The notes under the pieces: model-generated
The model's input: only the letters and a program-made list of their open reading frames with translations
Database searches by the model: none
Told to the model about the DNA's origin: nothing
Position numbers and translations under genes: made by a program
Shown: in pieces, positions 45,167-55,238 of the stretch
Layout of the letters: each line of letters starts with the position of its first letter
How positions within the stretch are numbered: the stretch's first letter is position 1
Assembly: GCF_022829515.1 (NCBI RefSeq)
Contig: NZ_JAKSYL010000137.1
Coordinates: forward strand, 1 to 64,000
Direction: 5' to 3'
DNA: 64,000 nt
From: Methylobacterium sp. J-048
Lineage (GTDB): Bacteria > Pseudomonadota > Alphaproteobacteria > Rhizobiales > Beijerinckiaceae

Positions 45167-45826
45167 ATGCGCGCCCCGGACGATCCGCTCGGCTTCATCC
45201 AGGCCCACACCCGGCTGCTGCCGGTTCCCTATGCGCCGGAGATCCACCTCCAGGTCGCCGACGAGGCGACCGAACTCTGGCAGAAGACCGAGGACGAATT
45301 GCAGGAGATCGGCCTGCCGCCGCCGTTCTGGGCCTTCGCCTGGGCGGGCGGTCAGGCGCTGGCCCGCTACATCCTCGACCATCCCGAGATCGCACAAGGT
45401 CGCCGGGTCGTGGATTTCGCCTCGGGCTCGGGCCTCGTGGCGATCGCAGCGGCCCGCGCCGGCGCACGGCACGTGATCGCCAGCGACCTCGACCCGTTCG
45501 CCGTCGCCGCGATCGGTCTCAACGCCGCGGCCAACGGTGTCGCCGGCCTGATCGATCCGGTCTCGACCGACCTCCTCGGTACGGTTCCAGACGCCGATCT
45601 CGTGCTCGCCGCCGACGTGTTCTACGAGCGCGACCTCGCCCGGGCGGTGACCGGTTGGCTCATCGACCTGCAGGCGCGCGGGCTCACGGTGCTGATCGGA
45701 GATCCGGGGCGGACCTACCTGCCGCGCGAGCGCCTCGAATGCCTCGCGAGCTACGCCGTGCCGGTGTCTCGGGCGCTGGAAGACGCCGAGATCAAGCAGA
45801 GCCACGTCTGGCGGTTGCACGGTTGA
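45167..45826 (+). CDS. Class I methyltransferase, ETF-beta lysine methyltransferase-like
   Basis: 219 residues. PPPFWAFAWAGGQALARYILDHPE is the signature start of the METTL20/Nnt1 group. The SAM motif VVDFASGSGLVAIAAARAGA is followed by ASDLDPFA and the motif DLVLAADVFYE, in which D-x-F-Y-E marks the protein-lysine methyltransferases of this group. Bacterial members methylate lysines of electron transfer flavoprotein beta; this is the likely target, though no etf genes are near. The ATG at 45167 is two bases after the glycosyltransferase stop, so it is read from the same transcript. Confidence 0.82.
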   Translation: MRAPDDPLGFIQAHTRLLPVPYAPEIHLQVADEATELWQKTEDELQEIGLPPPFWAFAWAGGQALARYILDHPEIAQGRRVVDFASGSGLVAIAAARAGARHVIASDLDPFAVAAIGLNAAANGVAGLIDPVSTDLLGTVPDADLVLAADVFYERDLARAVTGWLIDLQARGLTVLIGDPGRTYLPRERLECLASYAVPVSRALEDAEIKQSHVWRLHG

Positions 45827-45939
45827 GACGGTGGCCCGGCCATGACGTGTCCAATCGCTCCAGGCGGTGCTGCGAGGCTTCAACCGCGGCCGGAATGCGT
45901 TACGTTGCTGCCGGACCGAGATGTGCGAGGGGCACATCG

Positions 45940-46038
45940 ATGCGAGTCGCCCTCCGGCGCTCCGCAGGCTCGAAGTTTTTGCGCGTCCCGCCGGGCGCAG
46001 TCAGCGGCGGAGTCATTCCAGTGAGCGTCGAGTCGTGA
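45940..46038 (+). CDS. Possible leader peptide coupled to the FMN reductase gene
   Basis: 32 codons, MRVALRRSAGSKFLRVPPGA... A strong GAGGGG stands about eight bases before the ATG at 45940, and the stop overlaps the GTG start of the next gene (GTGA). Basic, without a membrane segment, and not recognised. The reductase has no good ribosome site of its own, so translation of this mini-ORF may be what brings ribosomes to it. It may be a regulatory leader; the alternative is that the reductase begins further upstream in another frame, which the sequence does not support. Confidence 0.45.
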   Translation: MRVALRRSAGSKFLRVPPGAVSGGVIPVSVES

Positions 46039-46607
46039 GCGTCAAGCCGAGCCTTCCCCGTGTCGTCGCCTTCTCCGGGAGCGCCAAGCGCCCCTCGCGG
46101 ACCCGCGATCTCGTCGAAGCGGTCGGCGCCGAACTCGGGCGCCTGCGCCGCATCGACCTGACGGTCTACGATCTGGTCGAGGCCGGCCCGGGCATCGGCG
46201 CATCGCGGCGCGAGGATCTGCCCCCGCCGGCGGCACAGCTGATCGCGGCGATCGAGGGAGCGGACGCCCTGATCGTCGGGACGCCGGTCTACCAGGGCGG
46301 CTATGCCGGCCTGTTCAAGCATGTGTTCGACTTCGTCGATCCGGCGCGGATGGCGGGCATGCCGGTGGTGCTCACGGCCACCGGCGGCGGCCTGCGCCAC
46401 GCCCTCGTCGTCGAGCACGGCCTGCGGCCGCTGTTCGGCTTCTTCGCCGCCCATGTCGCGCCGACCTCGGTCTATGCCGGCCCCGACGACATGGCCGACG
46501 GGCGCATCACCGACGCGACCGTGGCGGCCCGCCTCGCCATGGCGGCGGTGGAACTGGCTGCCTTGCTCGACGTGGCCAGGGTGATCGACGCCGGCGCGGC
46601 TGCTTGA
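46035..46607 (+). CDS. NADPH-dependent FMN reductase (MsuE/SsuE-like)
   Basis: 190 residues of the flavodoxin-like fold. RVVAFSGSAKRPSRTRDLVEAV is the phosphate-binding loop; IEGADALIVGTPVYQGGYAGLFKHVFDFVD is the flavin-contact motif of the MsuE/SsuE group. Enzymes of this type supply reduced FMN to two-component monooxygenases, often for alkanesulfonate use. No monooxygenase is adjacent. The GTG at 46035 starts the fold; it overlaps the stop of a 32-codon frame with a strong ribosome site. An ATG at 45867 would add a basic, unrelated extension. Confidence 0.85.
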   Translation: MSVKPSLPRVVAFSGSAKRPSRTRDLVEAVGAELGRLRRIDLTVYDLVEAGPGIGASRREDLPPPAAQLIAAIEGADALIVGTPVYQGGYAGLFKHVFDFVDPARMAGMPVVLTATGGGLRHALVVEHGLRPLFGFFAAHVAPTSVYAGPDDMADGRITDATVAARLAMAAVELAALLDVARVIDAGAAA

Positions 46608-46754
46608 GGCGGGCGCGACCAGCGTTTGCAGCCAGCCCGAAGCGGTTCTACACCGATGATCTGGTATCGTTCTAAACCTGATCGCGTTCGGCGTCGGTTC
46701 CCCAGCGCCAGTTCGTTCAGGTCCGCGGTGGACGATGCTCATCCGCGAGGGATC

Positions 46755-47369
46755 ATGGCAGGCTCAAGCATCACGGCCGGCAAGAAGGCGGGGGCGCCGC
46801 TGCCCGCCACCTACGTCACGGCCTCGGGCCTGCCGCGCTATCATCCGGTCTCGCAGGCACTGCACTGGGTCACGGCCGCCCTGGCGTTGGCGGTGCTGCC
46901 GCTGGCCTGGGTAGCGGTGAGCCTGCCGCCGGCGCCTCTCAAGGGCAACATCTTCGTTCTGCACAAGTCGGTGGGGCTGACGATCCTGGCGATCGTCGTC
47001 CTGCGGATCGTCTGGCGCATGATCCGGCCGGCGCCGGCCGATCCCCAGGCGCCGCGGCTGCTGACGCTGATCGGCCGCGTCAACCACTGGCTGCTCTACG
47101 CGATCTTCCTGATCATGCCGGTCAGCGGCTACCTGCTCAGCGCGCTGTCGGGGCGGGACACGCCGTATTTCTGGCTGTTCACCGTCCCGGGCCTGACCAA
47201 GGACGAGGGCGCGCAGAAGATCGCCGAGTCGATCCACCTCGTCGGGCAATGGTTCGTCTACGCCCTGGTGCTGCTGCACGTCGCCGGGACAATCTGGCAC
47301 CTCGTGATCCGCCGCGACGGCCTGCTGGAGCGGATGCTCCCGGTCCAGGACGGACGCGGATCCAGGTAG
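46755..47369 (+). CDS. Cytochrome b561 family protein
   Basis: 204 residues with four membrane helices: about 33-55, 70-90, 108-128 and 157-180. Haem-ligand candidates are His in YHPVSQALHWV, FVLHKSVGL, VNHWLLYA and LLHVAGTIWHLV, the pattern of bacterial CybB-like dihaem proteins. It probably passes electrons from quinol to a periplasmic acceptor or oxygen. The N-terminal 30 residues are polar and cytoplasmic. The ATG at 46755 has GAGGG six bases upstream. It converges on the Inh-domain gene, one base apart. Confidence 0.9.
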   Translation: MAGSSITAGKKAGAPLPATYVTASGLPRYHPVSQALHWVTAALALAVLPLAWVAVSLPPAPLKGNIFVLHKSVGLTILAIVVLRIVWRMIRPAPADPQAPRLLTLIGRVNHWLLYAIFLIMPVSGYLLSALSGRDTPYFWLFTVPGLTKDEGAQKIAESIHLVGQWFVYALVLLHVAGTIWHLVIRRDGLLERMLPVQDGRGSR

Positions 47370-47370
47370 C

Positions 47371-48270
47371 TCAGTCGACCCGGCGCAGCACGAAGGTTGT
47401 GCCGACCTCGGGCTCGCGCCGCCAGCGTCCGTCGCCGCTCGGCACCAGGTCGATGGTGTGGCCGCGCTTGGCGGTGAGCGTCATGCGACCGTTGGCGTAG
47501 CGCCAGCGGACGGGATCGAACACCTCCAGGCCGCCGTCGTGGCAGCCCGGGACGACATGGACCCCGCCGCCGGCCCCGTCGAGGGTGATCCGGCAGGTGT
47601 CGCGCTCCTGGAAGCGGTCGAGGGCGTAGACGCCCGGAGCGGGACCGGGCGCCGCCGTGGCGGTCGCGGCCGTCGTGCGCTGCAGCTCGGACGGTACGGC
47701 CGGCGCCGTCTGGAACGCGGACGGCGCGGGCGCGGTCTCGACCCCGGCGAGATCCGGCACCGCGACCGCGGCCGGGCGCATCGCCGCGATGTCGAGGGGC
47801 ACCAGACTGTAGGTCTCGCCGCCCTCGGTCTTGGCGACGAGGCTGCGCTGGTCCGGCCGCCGGACGAATTCGAGGATCGGGCGGACGTTCCGGTCGACGA
47901 GGCGCACGCCCCGGTCGCTGAACAGCCACCCGGCGACCCCGCCCACCATCGGCAGGGCGCGCCGGCAACCGGCCGGGAAGTTGACCCGCTGGCCGGCCTC
48001 GCCGTTCTCGATCCGCAGGGTCATCACGCAACGGCGATTGGTGCCGTCGCGGGACAGATCCCAAGTCCCGGGCACCTCGCTGAGACGCTCGGGCAGGCTC
48101 GGCGGGGCGGGAGGCGCCGCGGGGGTCGCGATCGGGGGCGCGGCGAGCGTCCCCGGATCCAGGAGGCTCGGCTCGGGCGTCGTCGCGGGGGCGGCGAAGT
48201 CCTGCTGCGCCGCCGCCGGCCGCGGGGTCAGGGCCAGAGCGGCGAGCAGCGCGGCCAGTGCAGGTCTCAC
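47371..48270 (-). CDS. Secreted protein with two AprI/Inh-type domains
   Basis: 299 residues. A signal peptide (ALAALLAALALTPRPAAAQ) is followed by a Pro/Ala-rich spacer. Two domains of the protease-inhibitor Inh fold follow: one at about 65-170 (VPGTWDLSRDGTNRRCVMTLRI...PAGCRRALPMVGG) and one at about 205-299 (GVYALDRFQERDTCRITLDG...VPGCHDGGLEVFDPVRWRYANGRMTL). Each has the single disulfide Cys pair. Inh proteins of pathogens block serralysin-type metalloproteases in the periplasm; no protease gene is nearby, so the role here is open. The start is a GTG at 48270 overlapping the stop of the dehydrogenase gene (GTGA). Confidence 0.78.
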   Translation of the reverse strand: MRPALAALLAALALTPRPAAAQQDFAAPATTPEPSLLDPGTLAAPPIATPAAPPAPPSLPERLSEVPGTWDLSRDGTNRRCVMTLRIENGEAGQRVNFPAGCRRALPMVGGVAGWLFSDRGVRLVDRNVRPILEFVRRPDQRSLVAKTEGGETYSLVPLDIAAMRPAAVAVPDLAGVETAPAPSAFQTAPAVPSELQRTTAATATAAPGPAPGVYALDRFQERDTCRITLDGAGGGVHVVPGCHDGGLEVFDPVRWRYANGRMTLTAKRGHTIDLVPSGDGRWRREPEVGTTFVLRRVD

Positions 48271-49232
48271 GCGGGCGGGCTCCAGGGTGTCTCGGAAACG
48301 GGGGTCAGCGGGCCGCGGCCCTCGAACCACGACAGCACGTTGTCGACGACGAGCTGCGCCATGGCCGTGCGGGTATGCTCGGAGGCGGAGCCGACATGCG
48401 GCAGCAGCACGGTGTTGTCGAGGGCCGCGAGCTCCGCCGGCACGTGCGGCTCGTTCTCGAACACGTCGAGCCCGGCTCCCAGGATCGTGCCGGCCTGGAG
48501 CGCCGCGACCAAAGCGGCCTCGTCGACGAGGCTGCCGCGGGCGACGTTGATTAGGATGCCCTCGGGCCCCAGCGCCTCCAGGATGGACGCATCAACCAAG
48601 CCACGAGTGTCGTCGCCTCCGGGCGCAACCACGATCAGGATATGGACCGCCCGCGCCATGCCGATCAGGCTGTCGTGGTAGGTGTAGGACACGTCCGCCT
48701 TCCGGCTGCGGCCGTGATAGTCGATCGCGACGCCGAAGCTTTCGAGCCGATGGGCGATCGCCTTGCCGATCCGGCCGAGCCCCAGGATGCCGACCCGCCG
48801 CCCGCGCAAGGAGGCGGTGAGCGGGAACGGCGCCTTCGGCCAATGGCCCGCGCGCAGGTAGCGGTCGGCCTGCGGCAGCCGCCGGACGGTCGCCAGCACC
48901 AGGCCGACGGCGAGATCGGCGACCTCGTCGGTGAGCACGTCCGGCGTGTTGGTGACGACGATCCCGCGCCGATGCGCCTCGACGGCGTCGACGGCGTCGT
49001 AGCCCACGCCGAAATTCGCGATCAGCTCAAGCTTCGGCAGCTTGTCCATCAGGGCCGCGTCGACCTGGCCGCCGACGCAGAGGCCGCGGATCCGCGGGCC
49101 GATCTCGGCGAGCAGCGCCTCCGGGTCCGCGGCGCCCGCGAGCCGGTGCACGGTGAACCGCCCCTCGAAGGCAGCCTCGACCAGGGGGTGCATCTTTTTG
49201 AGGAGCAGGATCTCGGGCGACGCTTCGGGCAT
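48267..49232 (-). CDS. D-isomer 2-hydroxyacid dehydrogenase (glyoxylate/hydroxypyruvate reductase-like)
   Basis: 321 residues. The NAD(P)-binding Rossmann motif is GRRVGILGLGRIGKAIAHRLESFG (about residues 143-166). Catalytic residues are Arg in NVARGSLVDE, Glu in DVFENEPHVP and His in VLLPHVGSAS. HGRSRKADVSY after the second strand has a basic residue, favouring NADPH. It probably reduces glyoxylate or hydroxypyruvate, a reaction that fits methylotrophic metabolism, though substrate choice cannot be proved. The ATG at 49232 has GGGAG. It is coupled to the Inh-domain gene by a four-base overlap. Confidence 0.88.
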   Translation of the reverse strand: MPEASPEILLLKKMHPLVEAAFEGRFTVHRLAGAADPEALLAEIGPRIRGLCVGGQVDAALMDKLPKLELIANFGVGYDAVDAVEAHRRGIVVTNTPDVLTDEVADLAVGLVLATVRRLPQADRYLRAGHWPKAPFPLTASLRGRRVGILGLGRIGKAIAHRLESFGVAIDYHGRSRKADVSYTYHDSLIGMARAVHILIVVAPGGDDTRGLVDASILEALGPEGILINVARGSLVDEAALVAALQAGTILGAGLDVFENEPHVPAELAALDNTVLLPHVGSASEHTRTAMAQLVVDNVLSWFEGRGPLTPVSETPWSPPA

Positions 49233-49476
49233 CTCACACTCCCTTGTTTTTGAACGGCCGCCGATGCGGCTGGTCACGCTCGACCCGGCATAGGGCCAGG
49301 ACCCGGTGCGGCGCCAGCCACGTCCCTCGCCCGGCCGTGACATCCGGGGGTTAAACGCCGAGCGGCTAAGTGACAGTGTGAAGACTTGCCTCTTCCGAAA
49401 ACCGTGCGCGATGCCTACTAAGGAACCCGCCTAATCGCGAGAGCTCTGCACCGATCCCATCCGAAGACGAAAACCG

Positions 49477-50889
<1,413 letters not shown>

Positions 50890-50970
50890 GGCTAGAAAGG
50901 CTGAAATCGCGATTGACGGACCGGGCGGGTCCGCATAAACGAAGCCGTCGCCGGCCAAGGCCGGCGGCGA

Positions 50971-51055
50971 GCCCAGGTGGCGGAATTGGTAGACGCGCTG
51001 GTTTCAGGTACCAGTCTTGCAAGAGGTGAAGGTTCGAGTCCTTTCCTGGGCACCA
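50971..51055 (+). tRNA. tRNA-Leu (anticodon CAG)
   Basis: 85 bases including an encoded CCA. The acceptor arms GCCCAGG and CCTGGGC pair perfectly. The D arm GGCGGAATTGGTAGACGC is Leu-like. The anticodon stem CTGGT/ACCAG encloses loop TTCAGGT, giving CAG. A long variable arm and the T loop GGTTCGAGTCC follow, as in class II tRNAs. It decodes CUG, the dominant leucine codon in this GC-rich genome. Confidence 0.95.
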
Positions 51056-51333
51056 TCAGCCGCCTAAAGCGCTGATCCGCACAACACGTTTTCCCTGACT
51101 TTCATAAGTGATCGGCTTCGGCAGCCGGTCCAAGTCGTCTTCGGATCCCTGTCGATCGAAGCCGCCAATCTCCCTTCGCTTCCAGCTTCGCGCGACCGAG
51201 ACCTGTTAGAGCAGCTTCGCGCGCCGTATCTCAGGATCGTTCGCGCGCGCAGACGGCGGAACCGTCGTTCGGCGAAGGGAGCCGGATCCCCCGTTGGGCC
51301 GAAGGCGAAGCACGCCGGAAGGAGAATCACAGG
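51056..51333. other. Intergenic region after tRNA-Leu
   Basis: 278 bases between tRNA-Leu and the lipocalin-like gene. No gene, repeat or integrase-type attachment duplicate of the tRNA 3' end is seen. The part before 51334 should hold that gene's promoter. Confidence 0.4.
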
Positions 51334-51855
51334 ATGACGAAATTCTCCGCGACGCTCGCTGCCGCGCTGCTCATGGCCGCGTCACCGGGCCGGGCCGCCG
51401 ATGCTCAGCCTCAGGTTCATGTGGACGAGGGGGACCTCGCCGAGAAGATCGTCGGAACCTGGGAGCTCATCTCCTACCACGTCGAAGACAAGGCGACCGG
51501 ATCGCTCATCGATGCGATGGGCAGCGCGCCGCGGGGTCGGGTGATCTTCACCAAGGACGGCTGGGTCGCGTTCAACCTCGAAGGCACCGACCGCAAGCCG
51601 GCCGAGACCGATGCCGATCGCGCCGCGCTGATGAAGACGCTGGTCGCCTATATCGGCCGTTATCGGATCGAGGGCGACCAGTGGATCACGCAGGTCCAGA
51701 CCGCCTGGGCGCCGGAATGGGTCAACACCGAGCAACGGCGGACGATCACGATCCACGGCGACGAGGCGGACGTGACGACGCCCTGGCGCATCATGCCCAA
51801 CTGGGAGGCCGGGCGCCTGTCGCGCAGCATCATCCGCTTCCGACGCGCCCGATAG
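51334..51855 (+). CDS. Secreted lipocalin-like domain protein
   Basis: 173 residues. A signal peptide (FSATLAAALLMAASPGRAADA, cleavage about 22) precedes a lipocalin-like barrel: KIVGTWELISYHVEDKATGSLIDAMGSAPRGRVIFTKDGWVAFNL, then GRYRIEGDQWITQVQTAWAPEWVNTEQRRTITIHGDE. The GTWEL...P.G.I.Y/F motif is typical of the lipocalin_5 group, which occurs widely in proteobacteria with no fixed ligand. It should be periplasmic. GGAAGGAG lies before the ATG at 51334. It is a single gene. Confidence 0.8.
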   Translation: MTKFSATLAAALLMAASPGRAADAQPQVHVDEGDLAEKIVGTWELISYHVEDKATGSLIDAMGSAPRGRVIFTKDGWVAFNLEGTDRKPAETDADRAALMKTLVAYIGRYRIEGDQWITQVQTAWAPEWVNTEQRRTITIHGDEADVTTPWRIMPNWEAGRLSRSIIRFRRAR

Positions 51856-52333
51856 TGCCGGCCCATTCATGCCGCGCGCAGGCGCGCCGCGCGTCCGGGC
51901 CTGGTGCGTGTTAGCGGATTGTCCAACACCACAGATTGTTCTTTCAGACCTCATCCTCTAAGAGGCGGGCAGCAACCCGTCGGCCGAACTCAGCCAGCGT
52001 GTTTTCGCTGACGGCGGTCGCCGATGTCGGAGTCTGATCGTCGCTCTATTCGGCGTTGCCGTTCCGAAATTGGCCCTTGGTTAATAGAAAACGCTTCGAC
52101 CCGGGACCCGGCTTCTGAAAGCTGCTTTGGGCAGCAATCATGGAGCCTTTACAGCCGATAAACAAAAAACGATCGCACAAGACCGATCGATCACTTGTTA
52201 GAGTGCCGCATCACCTGCGGGGGAACGTTCTGGAAGGCTGGACGCGCGGGTCTCCCGATCGTCTTGATCCGACGCCTTCTGTACCGGGTGGTGGCAGCCG
52301 CGCATGCCCGGTACGCAACCGTGAGATTTGCCG
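51856..52333. other. Long intergenic region upstream of mqo
   Basis: 478 bases without a clear gene, less GC-rich than its surroundings (for example GGTTAATAGAAAACG at about 52080 and AAACAAAAAACGATCG at about 52162). On the minus strand, 51965-52045 reads ...SENTLAEFGRRVAARLLEDEV then stop, without a start codon: possibly the last trace of a lost gene. The rest presumably holds the mqo promoter. Confidence 0.4.
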
Positions 52334-54064
52334 ATGCGTGCCGACGACACCAACAAGCCCCGGTCCGAGCGCGCGTCGCAGGCCACGACCGCCTTCAGCC
52401 GCCGGCAACTTCTCGGCACCGCGGCGACCGGGCTCGCAATGGCGTCGCTGCCGAGCTCCCTGGCCTTTGCCGACAGCGCCGACGGAAAGGTCGACGTGCT
52501 GCTGATCGGCGGCGGCATCATGAGCGCGACCCTCGGCGTGTGGCTCAACCAGCTGGAGCCGACCTGGTCGATCCAGATGGTCGAGCGTCTGGACCAGGTC
52601 GCCCTGGAGAGCTCGAACGGCTGGAACAACGCCGGCACTGGCCACTCGGCCCTCGCCGAGCTGAACTACACCCCCGAGAAGAAGAACGGCCAGGTCGAGA
52701 TCGCCAAGGCGGTGGAGATCAACGAGGCGTTCCAGGTCACGCGCCAGTTCCTGGCCTCGCTGGTCAAGACCGGGGTGCTGAAGAACCCCCATTCCTTCAT
52801 CAACTACACCCCGCACATGAGCTTCGTCTGGGGTGCCGACAACATCACCTACCTGAAGAAGCGCTGGGAGGCGCTGAAGGCCAGCCCGCTGTTTGCCGGC
52901 ATGGAATACTCGACCGATCCGGCGCAGCTCAACAAGTGGGTGCCCCTGATGATGGAGGGGCGCGACCCGAAGCAGAAGGTCGCCGCCACCTGGACGCCGC
53001 TCGGCACCGACGTCGAATGGGGCGAGGTCACCCGGCAGTACGTGTCGTATCTGCAGGGCCAGCCGAGCTTCAAGCTGAACCTCTCGACCGAGGTCGAGGG
53101 CATCACCAAGAACGCGGACGGCTCCTGGCGGGTCACCTCCCGCAACACCAAGGACGGGTCGCGGCGCAACGTCGACGCCAAGTTCGTGTTCATCGGCGCC
53201 GGCGGCGGCGCCCTGCACCTGCTGCAGAAGTCGGGCATCCCGGAGGGCGAGGATTACGCCGGCTTCCCGGTCGGCGGCTCGTTCCTGATCAACGAGAACC
53301 CGGACGTGGCGACGCTCCACCTCGCCAAGGCCTACGGCAAGGCGTCGGTCGGCTCCCCGCCGATGTCGGTGCCGCACTTGGATACGCGCGTGCTCGGCGG
53401 CAAGCGCGTGATCCTGTTCGGGCCGTTCGCGACCTTCTCGACCAAGTTCCTCAAGGAGGGCTCGTATCTCGACCTGCTCAGCTCGACCACGACCAGCAAC
53501 ATCTGGCCGATGGTCCGGGTCGGCGTCGACGAGTTCCCCCTGGTCGAGTACCTGGCCGGCCAGCTCATGCTGTCGGATGACGACCGGATCGCGGCCCTGC
53601 GCGAGTACTTCCCGAAGGCCAAGAAGGAGGAGTGGCGCCTCTGGCAGGCGGGTCAGCGCGTGCAGATCATCAAGCGCGACACGGACAAGGGCGGCGTGCT
53701 GAAGCTCGGCACCGAGATCGTCAACGCCAAGGACGGCAGCATCGCCGCCCTGCTCGGCGCCTCGCCGGGTGCCTCGACGGCGGCGCCGATCATGCTGCAG
53801 GTGCTCGAGAAGGTGTTCGCCAAGAACGTCGCCACGCCCGAGTGGCAGGCCAAGATCAAGCAGATCGTCCCGAGCTACGGCACCAAGCTCAACGACGATC
53901 CGGATCGGGTCGCTGAGGAATGGGCCTATACCAGCGAGCAGCTGCAGCTGCCGGCCCCGCCGCAGATCGACAAGGCGGCGCTCAAGGCCGTCCCGACCAG
54001 CAGCACGGTGCTGAACAGCAGCAACACCGCCGTCCCGGCGCCGGTCCACGATCTGGCTCCCTGA
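52334..54064 (+). CDS. mqo: Malate:quinone oxidoreductase with an N-terminal Tat-like signal
   Basis: 576 residues. After a polar start, [28 protein letters not shown] (about residues 22-48) is a twin-arginine (SRRxLL) signal with hydrophobic core and possible cleavage after AFA. The Mqo core then follows: [23 protein letters not shown] (FAD site), [41 protein letters not shown] and [20 protein letters not shown]. The enzyme oxidises malate to oxaloacetate and passes electrons to quinone. Most Mqo proteins are peripheral on the cytoplasmic side and have no signal, so this form may face the periplasm. The tail of 30 residues is Pro/Ser/Thr-rich. ATG at 52334; a TTG two codons earlier is possible. 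Confidence 0.9.
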   Translation: MRADDTNKPRSERASQATTAFSRRQLLGTAATGLAMASLPSSLAFADSADGKVDVLLIGGGIMSATLGVWLNQLEPTWSIQMVERLDQVALESSNGWNNAGTGHSALAELNYTPEKKNGQVEIAKAVEINEAFQVTRQFLASLVKTGVLKNPHSFINYTPHMSFVWGADNITYLKKRWEALKASPLFAGMEYSTDPAQLNKWVPLMMEGRDPKQKVAATWTPLGTDVEWGEVTRQYVSYLQGQPSFKLNLSTEVEGITKNADGSWRVTSRNTKDGSRRNVDAKFVFIGAGGGALHLLQKSGIPEGEDYAGFPVGGSFLINENPDVATLHLAKAYGKASVGSPPMSVPHLDTRVLGGKRVILFGPFATFSTKFLKEGSYLDLLSSTTTSNIWPMVRVGVDEFPLVEYLAGQLMLSDDDRIAALREYFPKAKKEEWRLWQAGQRVQIIKRDTDKGGVLKLGTEIVNAKDGSIAALLGASPGASTAAPIMLQVLEKVFAKNVATPEWQAKIKQIVPSYGTKLNDDPDRVAEEWAYTSEQLQLPAPPQIDKAALKAVPTSSTVLNSSNTAVPAPVHDLAP

Positions 54065-54114
54065 GCCGAACCGGTCCCGGGTCTCCCGCGCTCGCGCGAG
54101 GCTCGGGGCCGGCC

Positions 54115-54372
54115 TCAGCGGGCCGCGTTGCCGGTGAGGTGGAGCCAGCCGAAATCGACCGGATAACCGAGGCCGTGGAGCATCTTGACCCGCTTCCACG
54201 AGGCCGAGCGGGCCGAGACCGCGTCCTGTCCGGCCTCGATCTCCGCGGATTCCATATCCTGAAGTTCGCGGGTCAGTTCCTCGCGCAACCCCGTCGCCTT
54301 CATGGCGCCGAGCGCCGCGGTGAACGCCTGTTCGGTGACTCGCACCTGATCGCAAATCTGACGCACGCTCAT
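54115..54372 (-). CDS. Small helical protein of unknown function
   Basis: 85 residues: MSVRQICDQVRVTEQAFTAALGAMKATGLREELTRELQDMESAEIEAGQ..., then KRVKMLHGLGYPVDFGWLHLTG. It is mostly helical and soluble, without a recognised family. The ATG at 54372 has AGGACGG just upstream; a longer version from 54426 is possible. It converges on mqo, about 50 bases apart. Confidence 0.5.
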   Translation of the reverse strand: MSVRQICDQVRVTEQAFTAALGAMKATGLREELTRELQDMESAEIEAGQDAVSARSASWKRVKMLHGLGYPVDFGWLHLTGNAAR

Positions 54373-54506
54373 CCGTCCTGAGCCCTCTCGCACTTCGGTT
54401 GGACTGCTGTTTTGCAGTCTCGGCACGTTAGCATCGGCGGCATGAACTTCGGCCGTACGTCTTTGGTGCAGACAGATTTACTGTCCAATGTGGTAAAGCC
54501 GGACCG

Positions 54507-54719
54507 CTACCGCAGTGGGAGAGACCGGAGGCGACGCGTCGGGCGAAACGGCCGGCGCCAGGTTCGCTTTCGTCCAAACGTCCGGCGCGGGTCCAGGATG
54601 CCGGACGCGGGATCATCCTTCTGAACGATCCGGGGCTGAACGGCGGCCCCGATCGCGACCAGCGCCGCCGATCCAACCAGGGCGATGATCGCCGCCCCCC
54701 AGAAAAGACTCTCGAACAT
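54507..54719 (-). CDS. Small membrane protein, basic tail
   Basis: 70 residues: one membrane helix near the N terminus (ESLFWGAAIIALVGSAALVAIGAAV), then a basic tail (RRTFGRKRTWRRPFRPTRRLR). The basic tail would lie in the cytoplasm. A CGGAAG stands six bases before the ATG at 54719. No family is recognised, and coding is not certain. Confidence 0.4.
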   Translation of the reverse strand: MFESLFWGAAIIALVGSAALVAIGAAVQPRIVQKDDPASGILDPRRTFGRKRTWRRPFRPTRRLRSLPLR

Positions 54720-55053
54720 CTGATACTTCCGATCGCATGTCCTGATATAGGCCCGAAGTCTGATCTAAATTGCGGCAAAATCTGGACAGTCCAGTTTATT
54801 TTGCACAGTCATCAGTATCGGCGTGGCTACCGGGCGGACATGCCGAAACCAGCAACCCGAAAGCCGCTGGGCGCGTCCCCACCGTCTGGCCCGGTTGTAA
54901 ATTTTACGAAGCGTTCATCTTACAGGTGTCCCCTGGCCTCGTCCGGATGCCGATCCAAGCCTCCGGTGGACCACGCCTCGGTGGACCACGCCTTCTTCGA
55001 CGGGCCGAGGCCCAGTCCGCAGGACAGACCGCGAAACCAAGGATACGCACGTG

Positions 55054-55221
55054 ATGCCGCGCGAGACCGAGACGACCACCCGAGAGCCGATCATGGAGCT
55101 GTGGCGGATCCTGGCCCTGGCGCTGGTCGTCGCCGCCGGGATGCTGTTCGTCCACTTGGTCGTGCCGGCCGAGGCCGAAGCCTCCGGCGAGGCCGCCAGC
55201 GCCGTCACGACAATCCGGTAG
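55054..55221 (+). CDS. Small membrane protein
   Basis: 55 residues, MPRETETTTREPIMELWRILALALVVAAGMLFVHLVVPAEAEASGE..., with one membrane helix at about 14-37 and a short polar tail. AAGGA lies about ten bases before the ATG, and a GTG directly in front is also possible. Too short for a family call, but the charge pattern and hydrophobic core look like a real single-pass protein. Confidence 0.45.
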   Translation: MPRETETTTREPIMELWRILALALVVAAGMLFVHLVVPAEAEASGEAASAVTTIR

Positions 55222-55238
55222 CCGGCCTTCCCGGCCGA

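Noticed and set aside
49344..49476. Leucine attenuator or leader peptide upstream of leuC
   Set aside because: No short frame with consecutive Leu codons and no competing stems were found.
50971..51333. Integration site at tRNA-Leu
   Set aside because: No duplicate of the tRNA 3' end, no integrase gene and no island-like composition follow it.
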